64,000 nt of DNA from NCBI RefSeq assembly GCF_002939305.1, contig NZ_MVDI01000006.1, forward strand, positions 1-64,000. The letters are read 5' to 3'. The notes under the pieces are model-generated. The model did no database searches, was not told the origin of the DNA, and saw nothing but the letters and a program-made list of their open reading frames with translations. Of this stretch, positions 9,377-17,195 are shown piece after piece (within the stretch, counting starts at the first letter, position 1; each line of letters opens with the position of its first letter). The position numbers and the translations under genes are program-made. This DNA is from Chroococcidiopsis sp. TS-821. Lineage in GTDB: Bacteria > Cyanobacteriota > Cyanobacteriia > Cyanobacteriales > Chroococcidiopsidaceae.

Positions 9377-10201
9377 TCATTTAGCTTCGTAGTTTCCTTC
9401 TTGTAGCTGCACCACCGCTGGAGGCAATGCTTCTAGACTTCGCATCGACTGAATATTTGCCTCTGACAATGCAGAAAAGGTTAGCACTCCACCCATCACT
9501 GCCATGATTGCGTTCTCAGCAAAACTGACGACACCCAGTGGTGCTTTAGAGTTACCGCCCACACAAGCGCAATTTAACGCCAGCTTATCAATGTAGACCG
9601 CTTTGAAGACCGAAATTGCACCACTCACACCAACAATCAATGACCCAATTCCAGTAGCAAGCGGGGCAACGCCAGAGAGAAACCCAAGCCCAATTAGTAA
9701 CTCAGCAAAGGGATAGATTTTTCCATAGGGCTTGAAGCGCTTGGTGACGAGGTCATATTTTTCAAAGCTCTCGGCAAAAGCGTTAATATCCATCAATTTG
9801 AGCGAAGCCAGCATTGAGAGCGAAAATCCCATGAAGCCAGGAATTCCAAGCGATGTGGCAAGCGCCATTAGTCCGGCCGTCGAGAAGACCGCAGCGACTG
9901 GAGTATAGGAATACTCGGCTTTTTCTGCTTCTACCTTTAGCCGTTCTGCCAAATCTGTGTAACCTCCAACTCGTTCTTTACCAAAGAAAATCTGAGGGGT
10001 AGTGGCAACACCGTATTTTGCTTTGAACTGATCGACTTCTTGGCGCGATCGGAGTTTAACATCCTCGAATTCCATACCTTGCTCCTGAAGCAATTTGATC
10101 GCACGAAGTCCCCAAGGGCACTCATGCTCAGGCATAGACATCCGATAAACAGTAACGGATGTAGCAGTCGTATTTTTAGTTTTTCGATTCATAACAGTCA
10201 T
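9377..10201 (-). CDS. Glutaredoxin-MauE/DoxX fusion membrane protein
   Basis: 274 residues with two parts. Residues 16-90 form a glutaredoxin/NrdH-like domain with MPEHECPWGLRA (a single active-site Cys, CPWG rather than CPxC) and TTPQIFFG, the cis-Pro loop. Residues 100-250 contain about four membrane helices of the MauE/DoxX type, with a CACVGG cysteine motif near residue 210. MauE-like proteins are linked to thiol-disulfide chemistry at the membrane. AGGAGGTAAATT in front of ATG 10201 is a strong ribosome site. A MerR-type promoter lies 160 bp upstream, which places the gene in the putative copper regulon. The exact substrate cannot be told. Confidence 0.85.
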   Translation of the reverse strand: MTVMNRKTKNTTATSVTVYRMSMPEHECPWGLRAIKLLQEQGMEFEDVKLRSRQEVDQFKAKYGVATTPQIFFGKERVGGYTDLAERLKVEAEKAEYSYTPVAAVFSTAGLMALATSLGIPGFMGFSLSMLASLKLMDINAFAESFEKYDLVTKRFKPYGKIYPFAELLIGLGFLSGVAPLATGIGSLIVGVSGAISVFKAVYIDKLALNCACVGGNSKAPLGVVSFAENAIMAVMGGVLTFSALSEANIQSMRSLEALPPAVVQLQEGNYEAK

Positions 10202-10360
10202 AATTTACCTCCTGGAGGTTAAAAATTGTGTTGAAGGCTGCCACAATTGTGATACTCGATCTGCCAGCTAGTACAAATGCTGCAATCCTGATGCACGAGG
10301 AGGCACAATCTTTTTAAAGGCATTGCAGCCAGAGCAATGATCCTGGCTCAACTGTTCATC

Positions 10361-10392
10361 ACTGGAAACTGTACAGTAAACTGGAGAGTCAA
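10361..10392 (-). promoter_or_regulatory. MerR-type promoter of the glutaredoxin-MauE gene
   Basis: On the minus strand: -35 TTGACT (10387-10392), a 20-bp spacer with the dyad CTCCAGTTTACTGTACAG, then a poor -10, TCCAGT (10361-10366). It shares the TTGACTCTC...AGT..ACT core with the sites at 11833, 15614, 16562 and 27124. The over-long spacer is the hallmark of MerR-activated promoters. Confidence 0.65.
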
Positions 10393-10422
10393 GCTTTTTT
10401 CTCATCATTTATAATCAGCAAG

Positions 10423-10938
10423 CTACAGCCCAAACTCAGTCTTGAGTTGAGCAACCCAAGCCTTGATGCGTTCTTCTGTTAGTTCAGACTGGTTGTCTTC
10501 ATCTAGGGCTAGCCCCACAAACTTACCGTCTCGGAGTGCTTTAGAATCACTGAACTCATATCCTTCAGTAGACCAGTAGCCAACCGTTTCGCCACCAAGT
10601 TCAGAAATTTTTTCCTCCAGTATTCCCATTGCATCCTGGAAAGTATCGGGATAGCCAATTTGATCGCCTTCTCCAAAGTATGCAACTTTCTTTCCGCTAA
10701 AATCGATGTTATCTAGCTGATCGTCGTAGAAACTTTCCCAGTCGCTCTGTAGCTCTCCTACGTTCCAGGTCGGACATGCAATGATGATGTACTGATATTC
10801 ATTAAAGTCGTTAGGTTCAGTTTGCGAGATATCCTGTAGTGTTACAACAGCGTCACTACCAAACTCTTTTTGAATCAATTCTGCTGCGGTTTGCGTGTTG
10901 CTTGTTTGAGTTCCATAAAACAAAGCAATCTTAGCCAT
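10423..10938 (-). CDS. isiB: Long-chain flavodoxin
   Basis: A 171-residue FMN electron carrier that substitutes for ferredoxin under iron limitation or stress. FYGTQTSNTQTAAE is the FMN phosphate loop, and CPTWNVGELQSDW and GEGDQIGYPDTFQDAMG bind the isoalloxazine ring. The length and the inserted loop are those of long-chain flavodoxins. ATG 10938 is chosen because TTGGAGGTAATT precedes it; an in-frame TTG at 10950 would lie in that ribosome site. Finding it between copper-response genes suggests use as a copper- or oxidant-tolerant carrier. The weak MerR-like site 245 bp upstream supports this only slightly. Confidence 0.95.
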   Translation of the reverse strand: MAKIALFYGTQTSNTQTAAELIQKEFGSDAVVTLQDISQTEPNDFNEYQYIIIACPTWNVGELQSDWESFYDDQLDNIDFSGKKVAYFGEGDQIGYPDTFQDAMGILEEKISELGGETVGYWSTEGYEFSDSKALRDGKFVGLALDEDNQSELTEERIKAWVAQLKTEFGL

Positions 10939-11182
10939 AATTACCTCCAAGGAAAATAACGATTAGGAACAAAATCATCGAATGAAAGGCAACTAACAGG
11001 ATCTATCAGTGCTGTTAGCTGAGAGTAAATGTTCTAAAAGATTAGATAAATGCATAGCTTGATTGAGGCGATCGCTAATGTAATTTCGGTACCAGATAGC
11101 TAATTTTGTCTGAGTCAACTTGGTTTTTAGCTCAGTCGAACAGCTTTTGGATCAATTTATAACTTGCTTGCTGAGATAAATT

Positions 11183-11214
11183 CACTTTCAGTCTCTAGTT
11201 AGCTAAAGAGTCAC
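11183..11214 (-). promoter_or_regulatory. Weak MerR-like site upstream of flavodoxin
   Basis: On the minus strand: GTGACT, then a 20-bp spacer containing CTTTAGCTAACTAGAGACT, then AAAGTG. The dyad resembles the better sites of this window, but both promoter hexamers are poor and the flavodoxin start is 245 bp away. It may be a decayed copy. Confidence 0.35.
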
Positions 11215-11271
11215 GATGATCTCACAAAAAACTCAAAAAAATTCTATTTTTGTTTGGGTTTTAAAATGTTG

Positions 11272-11401
11272 TTATTGAACGGGTTCGCCTTAATCAGTTG
11301 ATCCGCTCTAATCATGAAAATCATAACCTCCTGCCAGCCCTAAAGGTGTTCGGTTTAGTGGGACTTAGGCATGAAACACACTGATTAAACCCGTTCAATA
11401 A
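11272..11401. repeat. Imperfect inverted repeat copying the merR 3' end
   Basis: The left arm at 11272-11298 reads TTATTGAACGGGTT, CGCCT, TAATCAGT. The right arm at 11380-11401 is the same sequence in reverse complement without the five extra bases. The right arm is also the coding end of merR (codons for IERV and the stop). An 81-bp loop separates them. It could fold as a terminator below merR, or be an inverted scar of a duplication. Confidence 0.7.
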
Positions 11402-11798
11402 TTGGACAAATGGTATCTTCAGGATGTTCAGGAATGGTTTCCCAACCTGATAGTAATCCTCTTAATTCCTGTTTGAGAATTTGCAGTTGCTGGATTTGTT
11501 GTTCGATCGCCTCCAGCTTATCTTCCAACTTTACCTTGATGTGATCGCACGGTAGGTCGCCCTGGTCGTAAACATCTAGAAATTCCTTAATCTCCGACAG
11601 ACTTAATCCTAATCCTTGGGCACGCTTGATGAAGCTCAACCGAGAGAACACATCTGAGTTAAACAAGCGATATCCACCTTCAGTTCTCCCAGTTGTCTTC
11701 AGTAAACCTAGCTCTTCGTAGTATCGAATCGTTTTGATCGGCATACCACTTGTTTTTGCAACTGAACCAATCAATTTAGGAGAGTGTTGAACTAACAT
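11385..11798 (-). CDS. MerR-family metal-responsive regulator
   Basis: 137 residues. An N-terminal winged helix (IGSVAKTSGMPIKTIRYYEELGLL, residues 10-33) and EGGYRLF wing are followed by a dimerisation coiled coil (about 85-115). Two cysteines sit at family metal-site positions: C84 in LPCDHIK and C131 in the C-terminal CPIIE. CueR-type copper sensors have a second Cys about eight residues before CPII; here that stretch reads PEHPEDTI. The single-loop cysteine plus C84 is more like Zn/Cd/Pb-type sensors, yet the linked genes are for copper. Its own promoter carries the operator, so it is autoregulated and probably controls the repeated sites of this region. Confidence 0.9.
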   Translation of the reverse strand: MLVQHSPKLIGSVAKTSGMPIKTIRYYEELGLLKTTGRTEGGYRLFNSDVFSRLSFIKRAQGLGLSLSEIKEFLDVYDQGDLPCDHIKVKLEDKLEAIEQQIQQLQILKQELRGLLSGWETIPEHPEDTICPIIERV

Positions 11799-11832
11799 AC
11801 CGACTACACCATCCTCTAGTGTTCTTTCTTCT

Positions 11833-11864
11833 ATCCTAAACTCTCTAGTCTACTAGAGAGTCAA
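11833..11864 (-). promoter_or_regulatory. MerR-type promoter and operator of merR
   Basis: On the minus strand: -35 TTGACT (11859-11864), a 20-bp spacer, and -10 TAGGAT (11833-11838). The spacer holds a perfect 10-bp dyad with a 2-bp centre, at 11840-11861 (ACTCTCTAGT facing ACTAGAGAGT). It is the most symmetrical of the related sites in the window. Confidence 0.85.
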
Positions 11865-11902
11865 GGGGCGTTGCAGGGCAATTGTCACTGAACAAACATC
11901 GC

Positions 11903-12874
11903 CTACCTCACCTGTATTGAAGTTTGAGCAATAACCTTCCCATCACTAGTGCTATTAGAAGCTCGCACTTCAATCACACCACGATTCATCTTCATGCCAC
12001 ACATGAACTCATACTCGCCTGCTTGTTCTGGTGTAAATTCCACCGTTGTTGTTTGATCGAGTGGAAGGTTCACCGTGATCGCAAAGTCTGGAATCATTAA
12101 TTGGTCATAGCAACTACTGGGATTTTGGCGATCGAAATGCAAACGAACGGGGTTTCCAGCTTCGACGATGACTCGCTTTGGTTGATACCCTTTCGCAACG
12201 GTTATGGTTGCCTGTTGGATTCCTGCTGGTGTCATTATCGCTTCAACACCAGAGGCTGAAACCGTAGACTGATCCGCGTGATGAGTGTGATCAGAGTGAT
12301 GAGTAGGTTGAGGAACAGAGGCGATCGCCATTGCCATACCTCCGTTTGCAGACTGCACTTCCACCACACCTCGAAACATATTCATGCCGCAGGTAAACTG
12401 ATATCTGCCAGGTTTATCAGGCGTAAACTCGATTGGGGTGATTTGGTTGAGTGGTAGCTCTTGGGCGATACGAAAATCAGGGAAACGTACCTCCTCTAAG
12501 CAACTGCTGGGATCTTTGCGATCGAAGTTTAATCGCACGGGTTGCTCAGCTTGCACCACAATATGGCTCGGTTCATATCCACCATCGACTCTGACAGTCA
12601 CCTCCTGAACTCCGCCCTGAGTGGTTGCCTTACGCGACTTTGGTTTACTGAGCAGAAACCACCACAGTTCCAACCCAATTAACCCTAATCCACCCAGTGT
12701 TACCGCTACTTTATTCGCAATAGGTTGATCAATGCGGCGAAATTGTCCGGTTTGTTCAGTCGGCTGCATGTCGCTCATGTCGTGAGGCATTTGTGCAACC
12801 GCTCTGCTAGATGCTACTCCTAGCACTAATCCCAAGCTTGCAATACCACTGATGATTGTTGTTTTCTTCACCAT
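11903..12874 (-). CDS. Membrane-anchored double cupredoxin
   Basis: 323 residues. A signal peptide (cut near SRAVAQ) is followed by a membrane helix (VAVTLGGLGLIGLELWWFLL, about 55-75) and two cupredoxin-like domains. Each repeats the same pattern: RLNFDRKDPSSCLEEVRFPDF and FTCGMNMFRG in the first, RLHFDRQNPSSCYDQLMIPDF and FMCGMKMNRG in the second. The Cys and Met residues in these blocks are likely copper ligands. A linker rich in His (THHSDHTHHADQ) joins the domains. It follows copA and a small membrane ORF in the same direction and probably buffers or passes copper in the periplasm. Confidence 0.88.
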   Translation of the reverse strand: MVKKTTIISGIASLGLVLGVASSRAVAQMPHDMSDMQPTEQTGQFRRIDQPIANKVAVTLGGLGLIGLELWWFLLSKPKSRKATTQGGVQEVTVRVDGGYEPSHIVVQAEQPVRLNFDRKDPSSCLEEVRFPDFRIAQELPLNQITPIEFTPDKPGRYQFTCGMNMFRGVVEVQSANGGMAMAIASVPQPTHHSDHTHHADQSTVSASGVEAIMTPAGIQQATITVAKGYQPKRVIVEAGNPVRLHFDRQNPSSCYDQLMIPDFAITVNLPLDQTTTVEFTPEQAGEYEFMCGMKMNRGVIEVRASNSTSDGKVIAQTSIQVR

Positions 12875-12886
12875 CGAGAAATCCTC

Positions 12887-12985
12887 CTATCCAAGTGTCC
12901 CTAAGATTGAGCCGGAAATCACACCGAGCAGAAAACCGAATCCTATGAGTGTTCCAAAAAACGCTATTGTCTTGAGCATTGTCAT
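12887..12985 (-). CDS. Small 32-residue hydrophobic membrane protein
   Basis: Too short for usual gene finding. ATG at 12985-12983 is preceded at good distance by GCAGGAGGAA, and the frame encodes MTMLKTIAFFGTLIGFGFLL and twelve further residues ending GSILGTLG, then TAG. It is a single transmembrane helix with small-residue (Gly/Ser) spacing. It sits between copA (25 bp away) and the cupredoxin gene (12 bp away), and a ribosome site for the next gene, AGGAGG, overlaps its stop. Small membrane peptides next to P-type ATPases can modulate the pump; that role here is inference. The strong ribosome site is the main reason to call it a gene. Confidence 0.7.
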   Translation of the reverse strand: MTMLKTIAFFGTLIGFGFLLGVISGSILGTLG

Positions 12986-13010
12986 TTCCTCCTGCTTTCG
13001 TCCGTTTCAT

Positions 13011-15356
13011 CTAACTCCGTGTTTTAGGTTGAAAGTTCCGCAGACGTAGCGCATTCGTCACAACCGACACTGAACTGAATGCCATTGCTGCACCCGCAAT
13101 AATTGGACTGAGCAACCAACCGAAGATCGGGTAGAGAATGCCAGCCGCGATCGGAATGCCTGCCACGTTGTAGATGAAGGCAAAGAATAGGTTTTGTTTA
13201 ATGTTGCGAATGGTGGCGCGAGAAAGTTGAATTGCAGTCACGATGCCTTGCAAATCCCCAGAGATCAGCGTGATATCACTGGCCGCGATCGCCACATCCG
13301 TTCCCGTGCCAATTGCCATCCCGACATCCGCTTGAGCGAGAGCAGGCGCATCGTTAATACCATCTCCCACCATTGCCACAATTCTGCCTTCTGATTGGAT
13401 TTTTTCTACGGTTGCCGCTTTTTGATCGGGACGCACTTCTGCAAACACTCGTTCAATCCCCACTTCCCGCGCAATCACTTCGGCGGTACGACGGTTGTCT
13501 CCAGTCAGCATCACCACTTCTAAGCCTAATTTTTGCAAGGTGCGGATTGCATTAACCGAAGAGGATTTAACGGCATCGGCAATCCCCATAATGCCCTCAA
13601 CTTTGCCATCTACGGCAAGCCAAATGACGGTTTTGCCCAAGTATTCCAATCGTTCCCACTGTTGCTGCAAAGCACTCGTATCAATGCCCAACTCGTTCAT
13701 CCAACGATGCGTACCAATTTGCACCAAATGCATTTGGCTCTGTTGCTGTGCCTGAGGCAAATGTATTTGCAAACGGTCTGATACATATCCCTGTACGCCG
13801 CTTCCAGCGATCGCCTCAAATTCTCGCGCATCTGCTAATTCCACACCTTGAGCTTGGGCATATTGCACAACTGCCTCAGCAAGGGGATGTTCGGAATTGC
13901 GTTCCACCGATGCAGCTAATTGCAGTAATTTTAATTCGTTGCGATTGGCTGTACCATTCACTGTGACGAAATCGGTAACAGTGGGTTTTCCTTGCGTGAT
14001 TGTCCCTGTTTTATCAAGGACGATCGTTTGGAGCTTATGCGCCATTTCCAGGCTTTCTGCTCCTTTGATCAAGATGCCGTTCTCGGCTCCTTTTCCCGTA
14101 CCCACCATGATCGAGGTGGGTGTCGCTAATCCCAGCGCACAGGGACAGGCAATAATTAGTACACCAACGGTGGTAATCAATGCTGGACAGGCAATAATTA
14201 GTACACCAACGGTGGTAATCAATGCTATTGTAACGTTACCGATGATGTTGTACCAGAGGATGAACGTGAGAATAGCAATCGCAATCACCGCAGGCACAAA
14301 CCATCCCGTCACCTGATCGGCAAGTCGCTGAATCGGAGCTTTGGAACCCTGTGCCTGTTGCACCAGCTTCACAATTTGCGCTAAGAAAGTATCTTTACCC
14401 ACCCGCGTTGCTCGGAATTTGAAGCTACCTGTTTTGTTGATCGTTGCGCCAATCACTTCATCGCCCGGATGTTTTTTAACGGGAATACTCTCTCCCGTGA
14501 CCATCGCTTCATCAATGGTGGAGGAGCCATCGACAATCTCGCCATCCACCGGAATCTTTTCACCCGGACGTACCAAGACGACATCTCCCAACACGACTTG
14601 TGCGATCGGCACATCTACTTCTTGCCCATTGCGAATCACTCGTGCGGTTCTCGCCTGCAACCCCATCAGCTTACGAATGGCTTCAGAGGTTTGTCCCTTT
14701 GCCCGGTTCTGTAACAACCCTCCCAACAGAATCAAGGCAATAATGACGGCTGCCGCCTCAAAGTACACATCCGGACTCAGCCCCTGGTTCACGAACCACT
14801 GAGGGAAAAATGTCGGAAATAGCGAGTAAAGATAAGCGGTTCCGGTGCCGATCGCCACCAGCGTATCCATCGTTGCGGTATGGCGTTTTAAGGCTTTCCA
14901 AGCATTGACGAAGAATTCACTTCCTGCCCAAAACAATACGGGAGTTGTGAGGACGAGCTGGAACCAGGGATTGTGCAGCCACATGGGGATAAAGGGAATG
15001 GGTAAGCCTGTCATAACAGGCAGTGAGCCAATTACCAGAATGGCGCTGACAACACCACTGACCCAGACTTTACGAGTTAACTTACGGTTCTCGGCTTGTC
15101 GTTCTCGTCGTTCCGCATCATCTTCGGGGGCAAGCACATCATCTTGCATGGGTTGAGCTGCATATCCTGCCGCATCAACCGCTTCCTGAATCGCGGCTAC
15201 GTCCGTTTTACTCGGATCGTAGGTGACAGATGCTTGCTCGGCTCCGAAGTTGACGCTGCATACTTCAACACCGGGAACCGATCGAATTGCTTCTTCAATG
15301 TTGTTGGCACAGGAGGCACAACTCATGCCTCGCAGTTTTAAGGTTGCGTTTTCCAT
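13011..15356 (-). CDS. copA: Copper-exporting P1B-type ATPase with internal duplication
   Basis: 781 residues. An N-terminal metal-binding domain carries [15 protein letters not shown]; the membrane metal site is CPCALG; the phosphorylation site is [15 protein letters not shown] is the HP motif; [10 protein letters not shown] is the hinge. YNVAG and [15 protein letters not shown] in the last helices fit the Cu(I) subgroup. An exact 42-bp tandem duplication (14143-14226) inserts 14 extra residues directly before the CPC motif, in the ion-path helix, so the copied segment [12 protein letters not shown] occurs twice. This should distort the copper site, and the protein may be inactive or mis-assembled. 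It is the second gene of a copZ-copA-small ORF-cupredoxin operon. Confidence 0.95.
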   Translation of the reverse strand: MENATLKLRGMSCASCANNIEEAIRSVPGVEVCSVNFGAEQASVTYDPSKTDVAAIQEAVDAAGYAAQPMQDDVLAPEDDAERRERQAENRKLTRKVWVSGVVSAILVIGSLPVMTGLPIPFIPMWLHNPWFQLVLTTPVLFWAGSEFFVNAWKALKRHTATMDTLVAIGTGTAYLYSLFPTFFPQWFVNQGLSPDVYFEAAAVIIALILLGGLLQNRAKGQTSEAIRKLMGLQARTARVIRNGQEVDVPIAQVVLGDVVLVRPGEKIPVDGEIVDGSSTIDEAMVTGESIPVKKHPGDEVIGATINKTGSFKFRATRVGKDTFLAQIVKLVQQAQGSKAPIQRLADQVTGWFVPAVIAIAILTFILWYNIIGNVTIALITTVGVLIIACPALITTVGVLIIACPCALGLATPTSIMVGTGKGAENGILIKGAESLEMAHKLQTIVLDKTGTITQGKPTVTDFVTVNGTANRNELKLLQLAASVERNSEHPLAEAVVQYAQAQGVELADAREFEAIAGSGVQGYVSDRLQIHLPQAQQQSQMHLVQIGTHRWMNELGIDTSALQQQWERLEYLGKTVIWLAVDGKVEGIMGIADAVKSSSVNAIRTLQKLGLEVVMLTGDNRRTAEVIAREVGIERVFAEVRPDQKAATVEKIQSEGRIVAMVGDGINDAPALAQADVGMAIGTGTDVAIAASDITLISGDLQGIVTAIQLSRATIRNIKQNLFFAFIYNVAGIPIAAGILYPIFGWLLSPIIAGAAMAFSSVSVVTNALRLRNFQPKTRS
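14143..14226. repeat. Exact 2 x 42-bp tandem duplication in copA
   Basis: Units 14143-14184 and 14185-14226 are identical, each beginning GGACAGGCAATAATTAG. Being a multiple of three, the repeat keeps the copA frame open and duplicates 14 residues next to the CPC copper site. Perfect identity means it is recent, or an assembly error. Confidence 0.95.
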
Positions 15357-15387
15357 GTGTTACCCCCCATTTCTCTGGATGCTTTGC

Positions 15388-15582
15388 TTATGCGACGGTA
15401 TAACCCGCATCAGTAATGGCTTGTTTGATTGCCGTTTCAGACTGCTGCGTTTCAATATTGACCAACTTGGTTTTAGGATCAGCTTGTACCGTTGCCACCG
15501 GATCAACAGCTTTGACAGCGTTCGTGATGGTTTCTCCACAAGCGGAACAAGCCATATTGGGAACAGTAAGCTGTAAGGTCAT
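15388..15582 (-). CDS. copZ: Copper chaperone, HMA domain (CopZ type)
   Basis: A 64-residue single heavy-metal-associated domain; MACSACGETI supplies the CxxC-type copper site, and the length is normal. It carries Cu(I) to the P-type ATPase encoded next. ATG 15582 is preferred to the in-frame ATG at 15591 because GCAGGAGG ends directly at the upstream one and lies 9 bases before 15582. It is the first gene of the copper operon, behind a strong MerR-type promoter. A second, truncated copy lies at 26966-27091. Confidence 0.92.
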   Translation of the reverse strand: MTLQLTVPNMACSACGETITNAVKAVDPVATVQADPKTKLVNIETQQSETAIKQAITDAGYTVA

Positions 15583-15613
15583 GATTTTCATCCTCCTGCT
15601 ATGAACTATCTTT

Positions 15614-15645
15614 ATCTTGAAGTGTCCAGTACACTAGAGAGTCAA
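15614..15645 (-). promoter_or_regulatory. MerR-type promoter of the copZ-copA operon
   Basis: On the minus strand: -35 TTGACT (15640-15645), a 20-bp spacer CTCTAGTGTACTGGACACTT, and -10 CAAGAT (15614-15619). The dyad centres on AGTGTACT. The promoter lies about 32 bp before the copZ start and shares layout with the merR promoter. Confidence 0.85.
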
Positions 15646-15690
15646 GGGGGGGCAAGCAAATTTTGAAAACCTATCAAAAGACAGAACCAC

Positions 15691-16533
15691 TTAGCTTGAG
15701 TAGGTTTGTTGCTCGGCAATCCGTACAACGAAGGGGACGGTAATGACCTGTCCATCACGCTGTAACTGTGCCCAGGTTTTGTAAAGTCCAGCACGAGGAA
15801 AGCTTGTATGTGCGCTAATTTGAGGGGTGATGGTATCGACTGAGTGCAGTTCACCAGAGTGTGTGTGTTGATGAGTAGAGGATGAAACTGCATGATCGGA
15901 GTGATGGGCTGCCGATGCGCCGTGATGCTCCATCGGATGAACATGCAGAAACTCTGCGCCATCTTCGCTGATGATGACAAAGTGGGCGAGCGCACCCAGG
16001 TAAGGTTGAAGATCGGTGACTGGCTCATGGGTCTGCTCATCTTCAACAACAAAATCGAGCAGTACGCCTTCACCCGCACGCAGGGGTTGGTTTGCCCTCA
16101 TTGTGACTCGTATGCCATTCACTGTTTTCGTTGGGAGTTCATCTTCAATCAGGGCGATCGACTCACGTGCTTTTCCGAGAACTTGCAGACTCAGTTGATT
16201 CACAATTTGGTGCGTGTCGATCGGCGTGTAATCGACATAAAGCCGATAATTACCAGCTTGTGGAAAGGTATGCGTGACACGAAAACGACCATCGGTTTGT
16301 TGTTCTGGATGCAAGTGATGGAACTCGCTCAGGTCTTCAGAGACGACAAGCAGATGCATGGCTTGCTCATGCACAACTTGGAGATTGTGCATGAGCAAGC
16401 CATTGGCATTCCGAATGGTAAAAACAAGGTCTACCACCTCACCCGCTTTAACGTCGGCAGGCTTTGATTCAAACTCAACTTGATAAGCAGATAGAGCCGG
16501 ACCTGCGATCACATTTTCAGTGGATGTCATCAT
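15691..16533 (-). CDS. His-rich metal-binding protein, YtkA/CopC-like
   Basis: 280 residues with two beta-sandwich-like halves. EFHHLHPEQQ in the first half and EFLHVHPMEHHG in the second share the same His pattern, followed by a His/Ser-rich stretch (SSSTHQHTHSGELHS). The pattern suggests copper or nickel binding and matches proteins annotated as YtkA-like or FixH-like. No signal peptide or membrane helix is visible at the chosen start, although relatives are usually exported. AGGAGGATTGAA precedes ATG 16533. Its own MerR-type promoter lies 30 bp upstream. A perfect 19-bp inverted repeat interrupts the coding region. Confidence 0.75.
   Translation of the reverse strand: MMTSTENVIAGPALSAYQVEFESKPADVKAGEVVDLVFTIRNANGLLMHNLQVVHEQAMHLLVVSEDLSEFHHLHPEQQTDGRFRVTHTFPQAGNYRLYVDYTPIDTHQIVNQLSLQVLGKARESIALIEDELPTKTVNGIRVTMRANQPLRAGEGVLLDFVVEDEQTHEPVTDLQPYLGALAHFVIISEDGAEFLHVHPMEHHGASAAHHSDHAVSSSTHQHTHSGELHSVDTITPQISAHTSFPRAGLYKTWAQLQRDGQVITVPFVVRIAEQQTYSS
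16358..16403. repeat. Perfect 19-bp inverted repeat with 8-base loop, inside a gene
   Basis: Arms at 16358-16376 and 16385-16403 are exact reverse complements (the left arm begins ATGGCTTGCTCATGC). The loop is CTTGGAGA. The hairpin lies within the His-rich protein gene and would form a very stable structure in its mRNA, about 135 bases after the start codon. Confidence 0.95.
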
Positions 16534-16561
16534 TTCAATCCTCCTGCAATAAACTACTTCT

Positions 16562-16593
16562 ATCCTGAAGTCTCCAGTACACTAGAGATTCAA
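16562..16593 (-). promoter_or_regulatory. MerR-type promoter of the His-rich protein gene
   Basis: On the minus strand: -35 TTGAAT (16588-16593), a 20-bp spacer CTCTAGTGTACTGGAGACTT, and -10 CAGGAT (16562-16567). The spacer is nearly identical to that of the copZ promoter. Confidence 0.82.
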
Positions 16594-16810
16594 GAACATT
16601 AGGAAAAATCTTTTGTAACGTCAGTAAAGCAAAACTGAGGCATCCCGAATCCTTGATCTTTCGGACTTTTTCGATAGATGCAATGCAGTTTCTTTGGCGA
16701 AAACTACAGTGTACTGGAAGTAACTATAAAAAAATGATTAAAGCTTGTCTTGAGATTTCTTGCGAAAGTTTGGAATTCTTGCTGTTTTTTAGTGTTGTCT
16801 CTTGGCGATA

Positions 16811-17170
16811 TCAGAATTGTTGTTGATAGGTTCTGGGAGACATTCCTACTGCTCTCCGAAAAGCGGTTGCAAATGTGCTTTGATCCGAGTAGCCGCACTG
16901 AAGAGCAATGTCGATGATGAGTGTTTGCTTCTGTTCTAATAGCTGCTTTGCTCGCTCCATCCGTTGCTGCATCAAATACTTGTAAGGAGAGACTCCAATG
17001 GATTCTCTAAATAGGCGGCAGAAGTAGTATTGGCTCATGCCGAGATGAGTAGCAATTGCCTCTAACGACAAATTCTCATCTAAGTGTTCATTGATATAAG
17101 CGATCGCTTGATTCAGTTTGTGTTTCGGTAATCCTCTACATTCAAAGGTTGGTTCTCGCTCCATGTCCAT
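16811..17170 (-). CDS. AraC-family DNA-binding domain protein
   Basis: 119 residues comprising just the double helix-turn-helix of AraC/XylS regulators. LSLEAIATHLGMSQYYFCRLF is the first helix pair, and DIALQCGYSDQSTFATAFRR with the GMSPRTYQQQF end is the second. No effector-binding domain is present, so it resembles stand-alone forms such as SoxS or MarA, whose activity depends on their amount. AAGGAG lies ahead of the ATG. It sits 3' of a broken tetR gene and beside the copper operon; its targets are unknown. Confidence 0.88.
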   Translation of the reverse strand: MDMEREPTFECRGLPKHKLNQAIAYINEHLDENLSLEAIATHLGMSQYYFCRLFRESIGVSPYKYLMQQRMERAKQLLEQKQTLIIDIALQCGYSDQSTFATAFRRAVGMSPRTYQQQF

Positions 17171-17195
17171 CGTTATTCTCTCCTTAAAACACCTA

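Noticed and set aside
13194-15341. Many + strand open frames opposite the copper ATPase
   Set aside because: They are shadows of the copA coding frame on the other strand, without independent signals.
16700-16740. CTACAGTGTACTGGAAGTAAC, resembling the MerR-type dyad
   Set aside because: The orientation is reversed, neither promoter hexamer fits at 20-bp spacing, and no gene starts downstream on the + strand.
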